The notes under the pieces were generated by a model, which had not been told where the DNA came from, searched no databases, and was given only the letters and a program-made list of their open reading frames with translations. This document shows positions 35,076 through 44,790 of a DNA stretch of 64,000 nucleotides, piece by piece (the stretch's first letter is position 1; every line of letters starts with the position of its first letter). Origin of the DNA: Sporosarcina aquimarina (GTDB taxonomy: Bacteria > Bacillota > Bacilli > Bacillales_A > Planococcaceae). The DNA lies in NCBI RefSeq assembly GCF_023715615.1, contig NZ_JAMBOM010000001.1, positions 930,001 through 994,000 on the forward strand, read 5' to 3'. Both the position numbers and the translations under genes were made by a program.

Positions 35076-37109
35076 ATGCAGTTTAAAGATATCGGTGTAC
35101 TCGCATCCGTAATTATGATTGTTGCGATGCTAGTCATTCCGTTGCCTCACTGGTTGCTCAGTTTCCTGATTATCATTAATATCACACTTGCGCTATTAGT
35201 TCTTCTTACAGCTATGAACATGCAAGAAGCCTTGCAGTTTTCAATCTTTCCTTCATTGCTCCTCTTGCTGACACTCTTTCGGCTTGGGCTTAACGTATCA
35301 ACTACTCGTGCGATTTTGAGTGATGGAAGCGCAGGGGGCGTCGTAGACACATTTGGTTCATTCGTAACCGGAGGTAACGTAATTGTAGGACTTGTCGTGT
35401 TCGTGATTTTGATCATTATTCAATTTATCGTTATTACTAAAGGATCTGAGCGTGTTTCGGAAGTTGCCGCTCGATTCACACTGGATGCAATGCCAGGTAA
35501 GCAAATGAGTATTGACGCAGATTTGAACGCAGGCATGATTTCTGACACACAAGCTCGAGAGCGACGTGAAAAAGTCAGTAATGAAGCGGACTTTTATGGA
35601 GCAATGGATGGTGCGACAAAGTTCGTTAAAGGAGACGCAATTGCAGGGATTATCATTGTTATGATTAACTTGCTTGTTGGGATGGTTATCGGAGTTGTCC
35701 AATTAGGACTTCCATTTGCAGAAGCAGCAACACAGTTTTCAAAACTGACGGTAGGTGATGGAATTGTTTCCCAAATTCCAGCCTTGCTCATTTCTACTGC
35801 AACCGGAATTGTGGTTACCCGAGCTGCTTCAGAAGGCAACTTAGGAACAGATATTACGAGTCAATTACTGGGTCAACCTAAGTTATTATACGTTGCAGCT
35901 GCAACGATTCTTTTGTTAGGACTTGCAACGCCTATCAATGATATTCTAACTATTCCTGTTGCAATTGCTCTTGCGGTTAGTGCATTTATGATGTCACGAC
36001 CTAAAGACGAAGACCCGGATGAATTATTGGAACTTGAAGAAAGCGAACAAACTGAAGGTCTGAAGAGTCCGGAAAACGTTGTAAACCTATTGAATGTGGA
36101 CCCAGTGGAGTTTGAATTCGGTTATGGGCTGATCCCCCTTGTTGATGCTTCACAAGGTGGGGACTTGCTCGATCGTGTTGTTATGATAAGAAGACAGCTT
36201 GCCCTAGAACTTGGTCTTGTCATTCCTGTTGTGCGGATTCGTGATAACATTCAGCTTCAGCCGAATGAGTATCGGATAAAAATTAAAGGTAGTGAAATGG
36301 CAAGAGGAGAACTGTTACTTGATCACTATTTAGCAATGAGTCCTGGCGGCGATGATTCAATCGCAGGAATAGATACTGTAGAACCATCTTTCGGTCTTCC
36401 AGCAAAATGGATTACTGAAGAGGTAAAAGAGGATGCGGAAATCTTAGGATATACCGTAGTAGATCCTCCAAGTGTCGTTTCAACACACTTGACAGAAATT
36501 ATTCGTGCAAATGCATCAGATTTGATTGGTCGTCAAGAAACGAAGCAACTGATCGATCATGTGCATGAGTCGTACCCGATACTTGTGGATGAACTTACAC
36601 CAACACCGCTATCTGTGGGTGAGATTCAAAAAGTGTTGGCGAAATTGTTAAGTGAGCATGTTTCAATCCGAAACTTGCCAATTATTTTTGAAACGCTAGC
36701 AGATTCCTCCAAGTATACATCGGACGTAGATTTGCTGACGGAGTATGCTAGACAGTCACTCGCACGTCAAATTACTGAACAATATACGCCTCAAGGACAA
36801 GCATTAAAAGTTATGACTGTCTCTGGAAAAGTAGAAAAACTGATTGCAGATAGCGTCCAACAAACTGAACAAGGGAACTACTTAACGATTGACCCGCAAA
36901 ACTCTCAGGCAATCTTAGAGTCGATTGCTAGTGAAGTCGAACGCGTTGCATTACTTGACCAATCGCCTGTCATTCTTTGTTCACCAGCAGTCAGAATGTA
37001 CCTGAGACAAATTACAGAACGCTATTTCCCGCAAATCCCAATCTTGTCATATAATGAGTTGGAAGCTTCTGTGGAAGTACAGAGTGTAGGGGTGGTGGAT
37101 GTCGCATGA
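35076..37109 (+). CDS. flhA: Flagellar export protein FlhA
   Basis: A 677-aa protein, the largest part of the export gate, with about eight N-terminal membrane segments (1-310) and a C-terminal cytoplasmic domain that docks substrate-chaperone complexes. Signatures: LFRLGLNVSTTRAIL, the FHIPEP-type loop GSERVSEVAARFTLDAMPGKQMSIDADLNAGMI, and DGAMDGATKFVKGDAIAGI-like sequence near residue 175. Overlaps flhF by ATGA. Confidence 0.97.
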   Translation: MQFKDIGVLASVIMIVAMLVIPLPHWLLSFLIIINITLALLVLLTAMNMQEALQFSIFPSLLLLLTLFRLGLNVSTTRAILSDGSAGGVVDTFGSFVTGGNVIVGLVVFVILIIIQFIVITKGSERVSEVAARFTLDAMPGKQMSIDADLNAGMISDTQARERREKVSNEADFYGAMDGATKFVKGDAIAGIIIVMINLLVGMVIGVVQLGLPFAEAATQFSKLTVGDGIVSQIPALLISTATGIVVTRAASEGNLGTDITSQLLGQPKLLYVAAATILLLGLATPINDILTIPVAIALAVSAFMMSRPKDEDPDELLELEESEQTEGLKSPENVVNLLNVDPVEFEFGYGLIPLVDASQGGDLLDRVVMIRRQLALELGLVIPVVRIRDNIQLQPNEYRIKIKGSEMARGELLLDHYLAMSPGGDDSIAGIDTVEPSFGLPAKWITEEVKEDAEILGYTVVDPPSVVSTHLTEIIRANASDLIGRQETKQLIDHVHESYPILVDELTPTPLSVGEIQKVLAKLLSEHVSIRNLPIIFETLADSSKYTSDVDLLTEYARQSLARQITEQYTPQGQALKVMTVSGKVEKLIADSVQQTEQGNYLTIDPQNSQAILESIASEVERVALLDQSPVILCSPAVRMYLRQITERYFPQIPILSYNELEASVEVQSVGVVDVA

Positions 37110-38224
37110 AAATGAAAAAGTATACAGCAGATACTATGGTCCAAGCGATGGAGAAAATCCGTCAAGACTTTGGTGACGACTCCGTTATTCTGAGTTCAAC
37201 CATAGTCCAAACTAAAGGATTTTTAGGACTTTTTAAAAAGAAAAGTGTAGAAGTCGTTGCAGGATACGATGAGCCAATCGTCGGGAGAGAAAAAAAAGGT
37301 TCATCATTCTCTTCACAACTGAAATCTGAAACAACACAAGACGACGTGATTCATGATTTGAAAAAAGAAATGAATGAAATGAAACAACTTCTTAAGACGA
37401 ATCATGCTCCACTTGAATTTAACCAATATCCTGAAGAAATGCAGCCATTGTTGACGAGATTGCGCGCACAAGAGCTAAATATAAGAACAATCCATAAAAT
37501 TTCTAGCGAGATCTTTGCTCGTATGAAAGCTGAAAAAGTTGATTTTACAATTGATGAACAGAAAAAAATTGCTCGTGAAATTTTGAACGAAGAGCTTGCT
37601 GACTTGCCGTTCGGTGGTGTTCATTTTAAAAAGAAATATGTGAACGTACTCGGGCCGACAGGAGTCGGAAAAACTACGACAATCGCCAAAATTGCAGCGC
37701 GTTCACTCATTGAGAATAAACGCAAAGTAGGGTTTGTAACTACAGACACGTATAGAATTGCTGCAATTGAACAATTACGAACTTATGCAAATCTACTTCA
37801 ATCACCAGTTGAAGTAGCTTACAATGATGCGGACTTTAAAACGGCATTAGAGAAGCTTTCTTCAAAAGATGTTGTGTTCATAGACACAGCAGGTCGGAAT
37901 TATAAAGAGAAAAAGTTTGTAGATGATTTAAAACAACTTATCGATTTTGAATTGGAAATGGAATCTTATTTAGTTCTTTCTACTACAACGAAAGAGTCAG
38001 ATATGCGGTCAATCGTCGACCAATTTTTGGAATTTCCAATCTCTCGATTCATCTTTACAAAATTGGATGAAACCGAAACCGTCGGACCTATTCTCAATTT
38101 ATTGCTAGATTATAATATGGGAATTGCCTATGTAACAGATGGTCAAGAAGTGCCGGAAGATCTTGAAGAAGCCTCTGTTGAAAAGCTACTAACTCTCTTA
38201 CTTGAGGAGGGGGCACATGCGTGA
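37106..38224 (+). CDS. flhF: Flagellar-positioning SRP GTPase FlhF
   Basis: A 372-aa SRP-type GTPase that marks where flagella are built. The N-terminal basic B domain and coiled coil (1-125) precede the N-G domains; the P-loop is GPTGVGKT (183-190), with TTDTYRIAAIEQLRTYA, the DTAGRN motif and FTKLDET following. Overlaps flhA and flhG at its ends. The next gene encodes its ATPase partner FlhG. Confidence 0.97.
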   Translation: MKMKKYTADTMVQAMEKIRQDFGDDSVILSSTIVQTKGFLGLFKKKSVEVVAGYDEPIVGREKKGSSFSSQLKSETTQDDVIHDLKKEMNEMKQLLKTNHAPLEFNQYPEEMQPLLTRLRAQELNIRTIHKISSEIFARMKAEKVDFTIDEQKKIAREILNEELADLPFGGVHFKKKYVNVLGPTGVGKTTTIAKIAARSLIENKRKVGFVTTDTYRIAAIEQLRTYANLLQSPVEVAYNDADFKTALEKLSSKDVVFIDTAGRNYKEKKFVDDLKQLIDFELEMESYLVLSTTTKESDMRSIVDQFLEFPISRFIFTKLDETETVGPILNLLLDYNMGIAYVTDGQEVPEDLEEASVEKLLTLLLEEGAHA

Positions 38225-39083
38225 TCAGGCAGAAGCGCTTCGACTGAAGATGATGAAAGCTGAAGGAACGGCAGCCCGTTCCATTGCTGTGATTAGTGGT
38301 AAAGGTGGAGTTGGAAAAACGAATTTCACAACTAATTTTGCTAGTAGCTTACAATCTCAAGGAAAGCGCGTCATCATTGTAGACATGGACATTGGAATGG
38401 GGAATGTCCACATCTTACTCGGTGCTTCAGCTCAATATGGTTTGAAGGAATATCTCACGGGTGATCGTACTTTGGTAGAGGTCATTGCTGAAAGTGCAGA
38501 TGGATTAAGTTTTATTTCTGGAGGATCTGGCCTGGAAACTGTATTAGAATGGACGGAAAGTCGCTTTGAACGGCTAATTGAAGCCTTTGAAACCCTACAA
38601 CAGCAGTACGATTTTATAGTGTTCGATATGGGTGCAGGAGCTTCGGAAAGTTCCATCGAGCTGATTGTTGCGGTAGATGAAATCATTGTAATTGCGACAT
38701 CCGAACCGACATCCATTACAGATGCCTATTCCATGATGAAATTTATTTGTCTAAGAGATTCTGAAAAAAAGTTCTTCATTGTAAATAATCGTGTACAGCC
38801 GAAAGAAGATGGAAATGAAGCGGTAACTCGTTTGCAGTTTGCTATGAGGAAGTTTTTGAATAAAGAAACGACATTGTTAGGGGCACTCCCTGAAGATGCT
38901 GCCGTCCATAAATCGGTTGTTGCACAGCAACCTTTCGTAAAACTTTACCCGAATGCAACGATTTCTCGAAGAATGAATGCAATTGCTACTAACTATATTT
39001 CATCAGGAACCGATATAGATAGTAAAGAGGGCAGTACGTTTCTTGGACAACTCAAAAAAATATTTGCGAGGGGACGTGGATGA
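38217..39083 (+). CDS. flhG: Flagellar number/placement ATPase FlhG (YlxH)
   Basis: A 288-aa MinD/ParA-type ATPase that activates the FlhF GTPase and sets flagellar spacing. The N-terminal DQAEALRLKM is the FlhF-activating peptide; the deviant Walker A is GKGGVGKT (28-35), followed by VIIVDMDIGMGNVHILLG and FDMGAGASESS. ATG 38217 follows GAGGAGGGG; TTG 38202 lies within that site. Overlaps flhF and cheB. Confidence 0.95.
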   Translation: MRDQAEALRLKMMKAEGTAARSIAVISGKGGVGKTNFTTNFASSLQSQGKRVIIVDMDIGMGNVHILLGASAQYGLKEYLTGDRTLVEVIAESADGLSFISGGSGLETVLEWTESRFERLIEAFETLQQQYDFIVFDMGAGASESSIELIVAVDEIIVIATSEPTSITDAYSMMKFICLRDSEKKFFIVNNRVQPKEDGNEAVTRLQFAMRKFLNKETTLLGALPEDAAVHKSVVAQQPFVKLYPNATISRRMNAIATNYISSGTDIDSKEGSTFLGQLKKIFARGRG

Positions 39084-40210
39084 CTGTGGATACGAACGTT
39101 TCCAAGAGAGTACTGATTGCAGATGACTCTGCATTTATGCGCAAACTAATATCTGAAATTATCTCATCCCACCCCTCCCTTGAAGTGGTTGGTACGGCAA
39201 GAAACGGACAAGAAGCAGTCGATAAGGCACGTCTGTTAAAGCCGGATGTGATGACGCTAGATATTGAAATGCCAGTCCTTGATGGCTTAGGTGCTCTCCA
39301 GCAAATCATGAAGGAGAACCCATTGCCAGTTGTCATGTTATCTAGTACGACGAAGGAAGGCGCCGAAAATACGATTCGTGCTATGGAATATGGGGCAGTA
39401 GACTTTATCACAAAGCCTGGAGGCGCAATTTCACTTAATTTACGTGATAGTGAAAAGATTATTATAGAAAAAGTGTTGGATGCATCACAAATCGATATGG
39501 TTAAAATCTTACCCCGCAGAGCGAATGCAACACCATCTATCCCTACAGTAGCAACGACTGGAACAAATTTGACGATTACTCCAAAACGCTCATTTTTTTC
39601 TACTACTGAAGGAGGACTCCCACGCTCTGCGGTAAAGCAATTTATGATTATAGGTACATCGACAGGGGGTCCAAGAGCCCTTCAACAAGTGCTCGTCACA
39701 CTTCCTGAAAATATAGGAGTCCCTATTTTAATTGTCCAACACATGCCAGCAGGATTTACGAAATCACTTGCAGACCGCTTAAACAGCTTGTGTAATATTT
39801 CAGTGAAAGAAGCTGAAAATGGAGAGCTTATTGAGAAAAACACAGCCTATATTGCACCAGGTGGCAAGCATATGAAAGTAGCACGCGTAGGAGTTAGCTT
39901 TGCCATTCGGCTGGATGAACAAGATCCACCTCGGATGGGGCATCGGCCAGCTGTCGACGTCTTACTGGAATCAGTTTCAGAGCTATCGGAACTACAGTTT
40001 GTCACTGCAATTATGACAGGAATGGGCCATGACGGTCTTCAAGGGATGAAAGTACTAAAAAAGCATTGCACGACATTTACGATTGCTGAGTCTGAAGAAA
40101 CTGCTGTGGTCTATGGCATGCCAAGAGCCATACAAGAAGCAGGGCTTGCAGACCTGTCAGCAAATGTACAAGATATCGGTAAGTTACTTACAGAGCATGT
40201 AAAGTCTTAA
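39080..40210 (+). CDS. cheB: Chemotaxis methylesterase CheB
   Basis: A 376-aa enzyme that demethylates or deamidates chemoreceptors. The receiver domain (8-125) has phospho-acceptor Asp61 (LDIEMPVLDG) and Lys112. The C-terminal methylesterase has the triad Ser194 (GTSTGGP), His221 (VQHMPAGF) and Asp318 (GMGHDGLQG). Start ATG 39080 overlaps the flhG stop. Confidence 0.97.
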   Translation: MTVDTNVSKRVLIADDSAFMRKLISEIISSHPSLEVVGTARNGQEAVDKARLLKPDVMTLDIEMPVLDGLGALQQIMKENPLPVVMLSSTTKEGAENTIRAMEYGAVDFITKPGGAISLNLRDSEKIIIEKVLDASQIDMVKILPRRANATPSIPTVATTGTNLTITPKRSFFSTTEGGLPRSAVKQFMIIGTSTGGPRALQQVLVTLPENIGVPILIVQHMPAGFTKSLADRLNSLCNISVKEAENGELIEKNTAYIAPGGKHMKVARVGVSFAIRLDEQDPPRMGHRPAVDVLLESVSELSELQFVTAIMTGMGHDGLQGMKVLKKHCTTFTIAESEETAVVYGMPRAIQEAGLADLSANVQDIGKLLTEHVKS

Positions 40211-40222
40211 GGAGGCATTTTG

Positions 40223-42253
40223 ATGGATACAAATCAGTACTTGGAAATGTTCCTGGAAGAGAGTAAAGAGCATCTCCAGGCGTGTAACGAACAATTACTA
40301 GAACTTGAGAAAAACCCAGATGACCTTGCGATTGTTAACGAAATATTCAGAGCGGCACATACTCTTAAAGGGATGTCTGCTACGATGGGATATGAAGATA
40401 TTGCGAATTTGACGCATAAGATGGAAAACGTACTTGACGCAATTCGGAATTCTAAAATCCGAGTTACTTCTGAAATTTTAGATGTCGTGTTTGAGTCTTC
40501 GGATGCACTAGAAGAAATGGTCATCGATATCGAAGAGGGTGGAAGCGGAAAAAAAGACGTTGAGAAATTAGTGACGATGCTAAACCAAATTGAAGCGGGT
40601 AATTCGCCACTTGCGGTGGTAGAAGAAAAAGCGGGGAAATCAGAATCTGAAGAGATTACAGGTGGACTTGTTTATGATGACTTTGAACAAACTGTAGTTT
40701 CACAGTCTGTAGAACAAGGTTTCAATGCATTTGAACTGAAAGTAATTCTACGTGATGATTGCTTACTCAAAGCGGCACGTGTTTTCATGGTATTCGAAAT
40801 TCTTGAAAAAGCAGGAGAAATCATTAAGACTTTTCCGACCGTCGAGCAGCTGGAGAATGAAGAGTTCGATAATCAATTTACGGTCGTGATTATTACGAAA
40901 GAAGACGCAGAAGAGTTAAAAGCAAAAGTGCAGAAGGTATCTGAAATTGAACAGGTTGAAATTCGACAAGTTCAATTTCACACAGCTACTGTTGAGGTGG
41001 CTACAACAATTGAAGCACCAGTTGCTGGTCCAGTTACCCAACCTGCTAAGCAGACTGCAAAAAAAGAGCCTACCCCAACTAAACGTTCTAGCAGTGCTCA
41101 CTCTGCAAATAAGACAATTCGCGTCAATATTGATCGTTTAGACGTACTGATGAATTTGTTTGAGGAATTGGTGATTGATAGAGGACGCCTTCAGTCCATT
41201 GCAACAGAATTACAAAATGCGGAACTGAACGAGACGACGGAACGGATGACACGAATTTCTGGAGACTTACAAAATATCATTCTTAATATGCGTATGGTTC
41301 CAGTTGAGACTGTGTTTAATCGTTTTCCTAAAATGGTTCGACAGTTGGCACGGGATCTCGATAAGAAAATCAACCTTGAAATTATCGGGGCTGAAACAGA
41401 GTTGGACAGAACAGTAATTGATGAAATCGGGGACCCATTAGTCCACCTTATCAGGAATGCACTAGATCACGGAGTAGAAAGTCCAGCAGATCGCATTGCG
41501 GCAGGTAAACCTGAAGAAGGAACCGTAACGTTACGAGCTTATCATTCTGGTAATCATGTGTTCATTGAATTAGAAGACGATGGTGCAGGGGTGAATCGTG
41601 CACGTGTGCTAAAAAAAGCAATTGAGCGCGGTATCGTTACAGAAGAAATTGCAGAAACCTTGACTGACAAGCAAGTTGCAGAACTTATTTTATCATCAGG
41701 CTTTTCGACTGCGGAAAAGCTGACAGATGTTTCTGGACGAGGTGTAGGTCTGGATGTTGTGAAGAGTACTATTGAATCATTAGGCGGTCATATTTCAATC
41801 GAATCTAAAGAAGGGCAAGGCTCATTATTCCAAGTACAGCTCCCACTTACACTTTCGATAATTTCGGTTATGCTCGTACAGATGCAAAAAGAGATTTTTG
41901 CTGTGCCGTTGTCCTCTATTATTGAAACAGCAATTATCCAAAATAGTGATATTTTGAATGCCCATAATCAGCGGGTCATCGATTTCCGAGGTAAAATTGT
42001 TCCACTTGTAGATCTTCGTGAGATTTTCGATACGGGTCTTCCAGAAGAACCTGAAGAACTCAAATCGGTCGTTATAGTTCGTAAAGGTGAGAGCTTGGCA
42101 GCGCTGGTCGTTGACTCGTTCATCGGACAACAGGAAATTGTACTGAAATCACTCGGTAACTACTTACAGAGCGTTTTCGCGTTATCTGGAGCTACAATCC
42201 TCGGAAACGGTCAAGTTGCTTTAATTGTAGACTGCAATGCGCTCATTAAATAA
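40223..42253 (+). CDS. cheA: Chemotaxis histidine kinase CheA
   Basis: A 676-aa sensor kinase that passes phosphate to CheY and CheB. P1 domain with His46 (AAHTLKGMSATMGY); P2 CheY/CheB-binding domain (about 165-255); a P/T/K-rich linker; P3 dimerisation helices from about 295; P4 ATPase with N-box IRNALDHGVESP, G1 EDDGAGV and G2 GRGVGLDVV; and a CheW-like P5 at the end. ATG 40223 is 7 bases after AAGGAGG; TTG 40220 just before it is less likely. Confidence 0.97.
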   Translation: MDTNQYLEMFLEESKEHLQACNEQLLELEKNPDDLAIVNEIFRAAHTLKGMSATMGYEDIANLTHKMENVLDAIRNSKIRVTSEILDVVFESSDALEEMVIDIEEGGSGKKDVEKLVTMLNQIEAGNSPLAVVEEKAGKSESEEITGGLVYDDFEQTVVSQSVEQGFNAFELKVILRDDCLLKAARVFMVFEILEKAGEIIKTFPTVEQLENEEFDNQFTVVIITKEDAEELKAKVQKVSEIEQVEIRQVQFHTATVEVATTIEAPVAGPVTQPAKQTAKKEPTPTKRSSSAHSANKTIRVNIDRLDVLMNLFEELVIDRGRLQSIATELQNAELNETTERMTRISGDLQNIILNMRMVPVETVFNRFPKMVRQLARDLDKKINLEIIGAETELDRTVIDEIGDPLVHLIRNALDHGVESPADRIAAGKPEEGTVTLRAYHSGNHVFIELEDDGAGVNRARVLKKAIERGIVTEEIAETLTDKQVAELILSSGFSTAEKLTDVSGRGVGLDVVKSTIESLGGHISIESKEGQGSLFQVQLPLTLSIISVMLVQMQKEIFAVPLSSIIETAIIQNSDILNAHNQRVIDFRGKIVPLVDLREIFDTGLPEEPEELKSVVIVRKGESLAALVVDSFIGQQEIVLKSLGNYLQSVFALSGATILGNGQVALIVDCNALIK

Positions 42254-42268
42254 GTAGGAGGGAATCCA

Positions 42269-42742
42269 ATGACAACTGCAACTGAAAATAATGTAATGAA
42301 AACAATCGTATTTCGATTGCTCGACAAAGAGTATGCCATTGAAGTGGATGTCGTTCAGTCCATTGAAAAATTATTACTCATGACAATTACTCGAATTCCT
42401 GGTGTACCTTCTTATGTTAAAGGAGTCATCAATTTACGAGGGATGGTAACGCCTATTGTCGATTTACGGAATCGATTTGATCTGCCAGAAATGGAGTACA
42501 ATGATAACACACGCATCATCATCGTCAATCTTGAAAACTTTGATGTAGGGCTCATTGTTGACGATGCCAATGATGTGATCGATATACCTGTGAATGCACT
42601 TGAATCCCAGCCAGAAGTTGTCGGATCTGTAGAATCGGAATTTGTGGCAGGTGTTGCAAAGATTGAGAAACGACTCCTCGTCATGCTCAACTTGGATAAT
42701 GTGTTGCGTCCAATTAGGAATGTGAATGCGGATGAAAACTGA
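42269..42742 (+). CDS. cheW: Chemotaxis coupling protein CheW
   Basis: A 157-aa adaptor linking receptors to CheA. The family pattern is clear: FRLLDKEYAIEVDVVQSIEKL, ITRIPGVPSYVKGVINLRGMVTPIVDLRNRF, NLENFDVGLIVDDANDVI and FVAGVAKIEKRLLVMLNLDNVL. TAGGAGGGAATCCA precedes ATG 42269. Its end overlaps the start of cheC. Confidence 0.97.
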   Translation: MTTATENNVMKTIVFRLLDKEYAIEVDVVQSIEKLLLMTITRIPGVPSYVKGVINLRGMVTPIVDLRNRFDLPEMEYNDNTRIIIVNLENFDVGLIVDDANDVIDIPVNALESQPEVVGSVESEFVAGVAKIEKRLLVMLNLDNVLRPIRNVNADEN

Positions 42743-43364
42743 ACTCAACATATCTGATATGCATTTAGATGTTCTCAAAGAAATTGGTAACATTGGAGCG
42801 GCTCACGCGGCAACATCTTTGTCTGAGCTTCTTCAGCGCAAAATCGACATGCACGTTCCGAAAGTTGCACTTGTGTCATTTGACGACATGTTCGAACTTG
42901 CGGGAGGTAGTGAGAATGTAGTTGTTGGGATTTTCTTAAGAATAGAAGGAGACTTATCTGGAAGCATGTTCTTTGTTCTTCCGATTGATTCTGCCAATCG
43001 CTTTATTCGCCGTTTAATCGGAGACCCCCAATTTGACTTTTCTACTCCGGAATCGATTGGTGAAATCGGTGTTTCTGCCATGCAAGAACTAGGAAATATT
43101 TTGTCCGGTTCCTATTTATCTGCATTGTCGGATTTCACTGGATTAAAGATTTTCCCGACGGTTCCTTCATTGAGCGTCGATATGGTAGGTGCCATTGTGA
43201 GCTTCGGACTAATTGAAGTGTCACATTACAGTGATGAAGTCATTGTAATCGATACGAAGATTGTTGAAGAAGATGAAAATGATCAGAGTGTAGACGGACA
43301 TTTCTTTTTACTCCCAGATCCCCCTTCCTACATCACAATTTTTAAATCACTAGGTGTGATGTAA
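42726..43364 (+). CDS. cheC: CheY-P phosphatase CheC
   Basis: A 212-aa phosphatase in the adaptation system of Firmicutes. Both active-site motifs are present: EIGNIGAAHAATSL and ELGNILSGSYLSAL (E-x-x-N). It also binds CheD, encoded next. ATG 42726 is 5 bases after AGGAA; ATG 42732 is the alternative. It overlaps the cheW stop. Confidence 0.95.
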   Translation: MRMKTELNISDMHLDVLKEIGNIGAAHAATSLSELLQRKIDMHVPKVALVSFDDMFELAGGSENVVVGIFLRIEGDLSGSMFFVLPIDSANRFIRRLIGDPQFDFSTPESIGEIGVSAMQELGNILSGSYLSALSDFTGLKIFPTVPSLSVDMVGAIVSFGLIEVSHYSDEVIVIDTKIVEEDENDQSVDGHFFLLPDPPSYITIFKSLGVM

Positions 43365-43365
43365 T

Positions 43366-43860
43366 ATGGAAATGGTGAAAACAGTAGTACGGGTTGGGAT
43401 TGCAGACATGAACATTGTCCGGGAGCCAGACACGATTCGAACATCTGGTCTCGGATCATGCGTTGGAGTTGTGTTGTATGATGAGCGTCGCAAGATTGCT
43501 GGAATGGTGCATGTCATGTTGCCTGACAGTTCGCTTGGCAAAGGAGATTCCATTAATGTTGCGAAATTTGCAGATACGGGTATATATTCCCTCATGGAGC
43601 AACTGAAAGCAGAAGGTGTCCGTCCCATGTCTTTGAAAGCAAAGATTGCAGGAGGTTCACAAATGTTCCAGTTCGGTTCAGGAGATACAGTGCGTATCGG
43701 TCCTCGTAATGTGGAAGCCGTTAAAAAAGAGCTTGCTAGACTTTCTATACCGTTAGTAGCAGAAGATACGGGTGGATCCAATGGCCGCACAATAGAGTTT
43801 GATCCTGCAATCGGTACATTGCAAGTACGTACAGTGAACGCTGGTACTATGGCGATATAA
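43366..43860 (+). CDS. cheD: Chemoreceptor glutamine deamidase CheD
   Basis: A 164-aa deamidase that activates chemoreceptors and stimulates CheC. Catalytic Cys32 (GLGSCVGV) and His49 (MVHVMLP) are in place, with Thr26 nearby. FGSGDTVRIGPRNVEAVKKELARL and GRTIEFD are family motifs. It is the last gene before a terminator that separates the operon from sigD. Confidence 0.96.
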   Translation: MEMVKTVVRVGIADMNIVREPDTIRTSGLGSCVGVVLYDERRKIAGMVHVMLPDSSLGKGDSINVAKFADTGIYSLMEQLKAEGVRPMSLKAKIAGGSQMFQFGSGDTVRIGPRNVEAVKKELARLSIPLVAEDTGGSNGRTIEFDPAIGTLQVRTVNAGTMAI

Positions 43861-43869
43861 AGTAAATGT

Positions 43870-43905
43870 ACAGTGGTTTCAGTAAGTGAAACTGCTGTTT
43901 TTTTT
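43870..43905 (+). terminator. Intrinsic terminator between cheD and sigD
   Basis: A 12-bp stem (43870-43881 with 43887-43898, two G-T pairs), GTAAG loop, then eight T residues. It appears to be a real end for the flgB-cheD transcript. Confidence 0.85.
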
Positions 43906-43948
43906 ATGAATAAATGATAGATGTTCACTGTCTTTACTACCTATACTT

Positions 43949-43957
43949 TGCTATAAT
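43949..43957 (+). promoter_or_regulatory. Extended -10 promoter for sigD
   Basis: TGC-TATAAT (43949-43957), a perfect extended -10. A recognisable -35 is lacking (TGTCTT at 43929 gives a 17-base spacer). It lies 53 bases before sigD. Confidence 0.65.
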
Positions 43958-44010
43958 GACTAGTATGATAGTGTCGAAATATACATTGTTGCACGGAAGC
44001 GAGGGATTCT

Positions 44011-44790
44011 ATGTCGAAAAAAGACATTTCGGAGGAGACATATTGGGACCTATGGTTAAACAAACGTGATCCTGATGCTGGGGATGCGCTCGTCCGTAAA
44101 TATATGCCGCTCGTAAATTATCACGTCCAGCGCATTGGTTCTGGATTACCGCGTAATGTTTCTAGAGATGACGTCAAAAGCCTTGGTTACCAAGGGTTAT
44201 TTGACGCACTTACAAAATTCGATCCAAGTAGAGATTTGAAATTTGATACATACGCTTCGTTTCGAATTCGTGGTAGCATCCTTGATGGATTACGGAAAGA
44301 AGATTGGCTACCACGCTCGTCGAGAGAGAAGTCGAAAAAATTAGAAGAACAAATCAGTAAACTTGAACAGAAACTGATGAGGACAGCGACACCTGAAGAG
44401 ATAGCTGAGCATACAGGTATCAATGTGTCTGAAGTTTATCAAACCGTTCAGGAACATTACTTTTCCAGCGTCCTTTCAATCGATGAACGAATGAATGATG
44501 ATGAAGATGATTCAGGAAAAAGTTTTGTTTTAAAAGATGAAAAAACAGTGACTCCTGAGCAACACTCGGTAAAACGCGAACTGTTAGGTGAAATGATCCA
44601 GAAAATCAAAGACTTGAATGACAACGAACAACTAGTACTTAGTCTGTTTTATTCTGATGAGATGACACTTACTGAAATTGGTGAAATTCTCAACTTATCC
44701 ACTTCACGTATTTCACAAATTCATTCGAAAGCACTTTTTAAGCTAAGAAAGTTATTACTGCCTGAAGTGCTGGATCGGGGGATATTATGA
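44011..44790 (+). CDS. sigD: RNA polymerase sigma factor SigD (FliA family)
   Basis: A 259-aa sigma factor for late flagellar, motility and autolysin genes. Region 2 is LGYQGLFDALTKFDPSRDLKFDTYASFRIRGSILDGLRKEDWLPRSSREK; region 3 starts near residue 125 (TPEEIAEHTGI); region 4 has the helix-turn-helix LTEIGEILNLSTSRISQIHSKAL. AGCGAGGGATTCT precedes ATG 44011. In B. subtilis it is near the end of the fla/che transcript; here a terminator and promoter lie in front of it. Overlaps the next gene by ATGA. Confidence 0.97.
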   Translation: MSKKDISEETYWDLWLNKRDPDAGDALVRKYMPLVNYHVQRIGSGLPRNVSRDDVKSLGYQGLFDALTKFDPSRDLKFDTYASFRIRGSILDGLRKEDWLPRSSREKSKKLEEQISKLEQKLMRTATPEEIAEHTGINVSEVYQTVQEHYFSSVLSIDERMNDDEDDSGKSFVLKDEKTVTPEQHSVKRELLGEMIQKIKDLNDNEQLVLSLFYSDEMTLTEIGEILNLSTSRISQIHSKALFKLRKLLLPEVLDRGIL

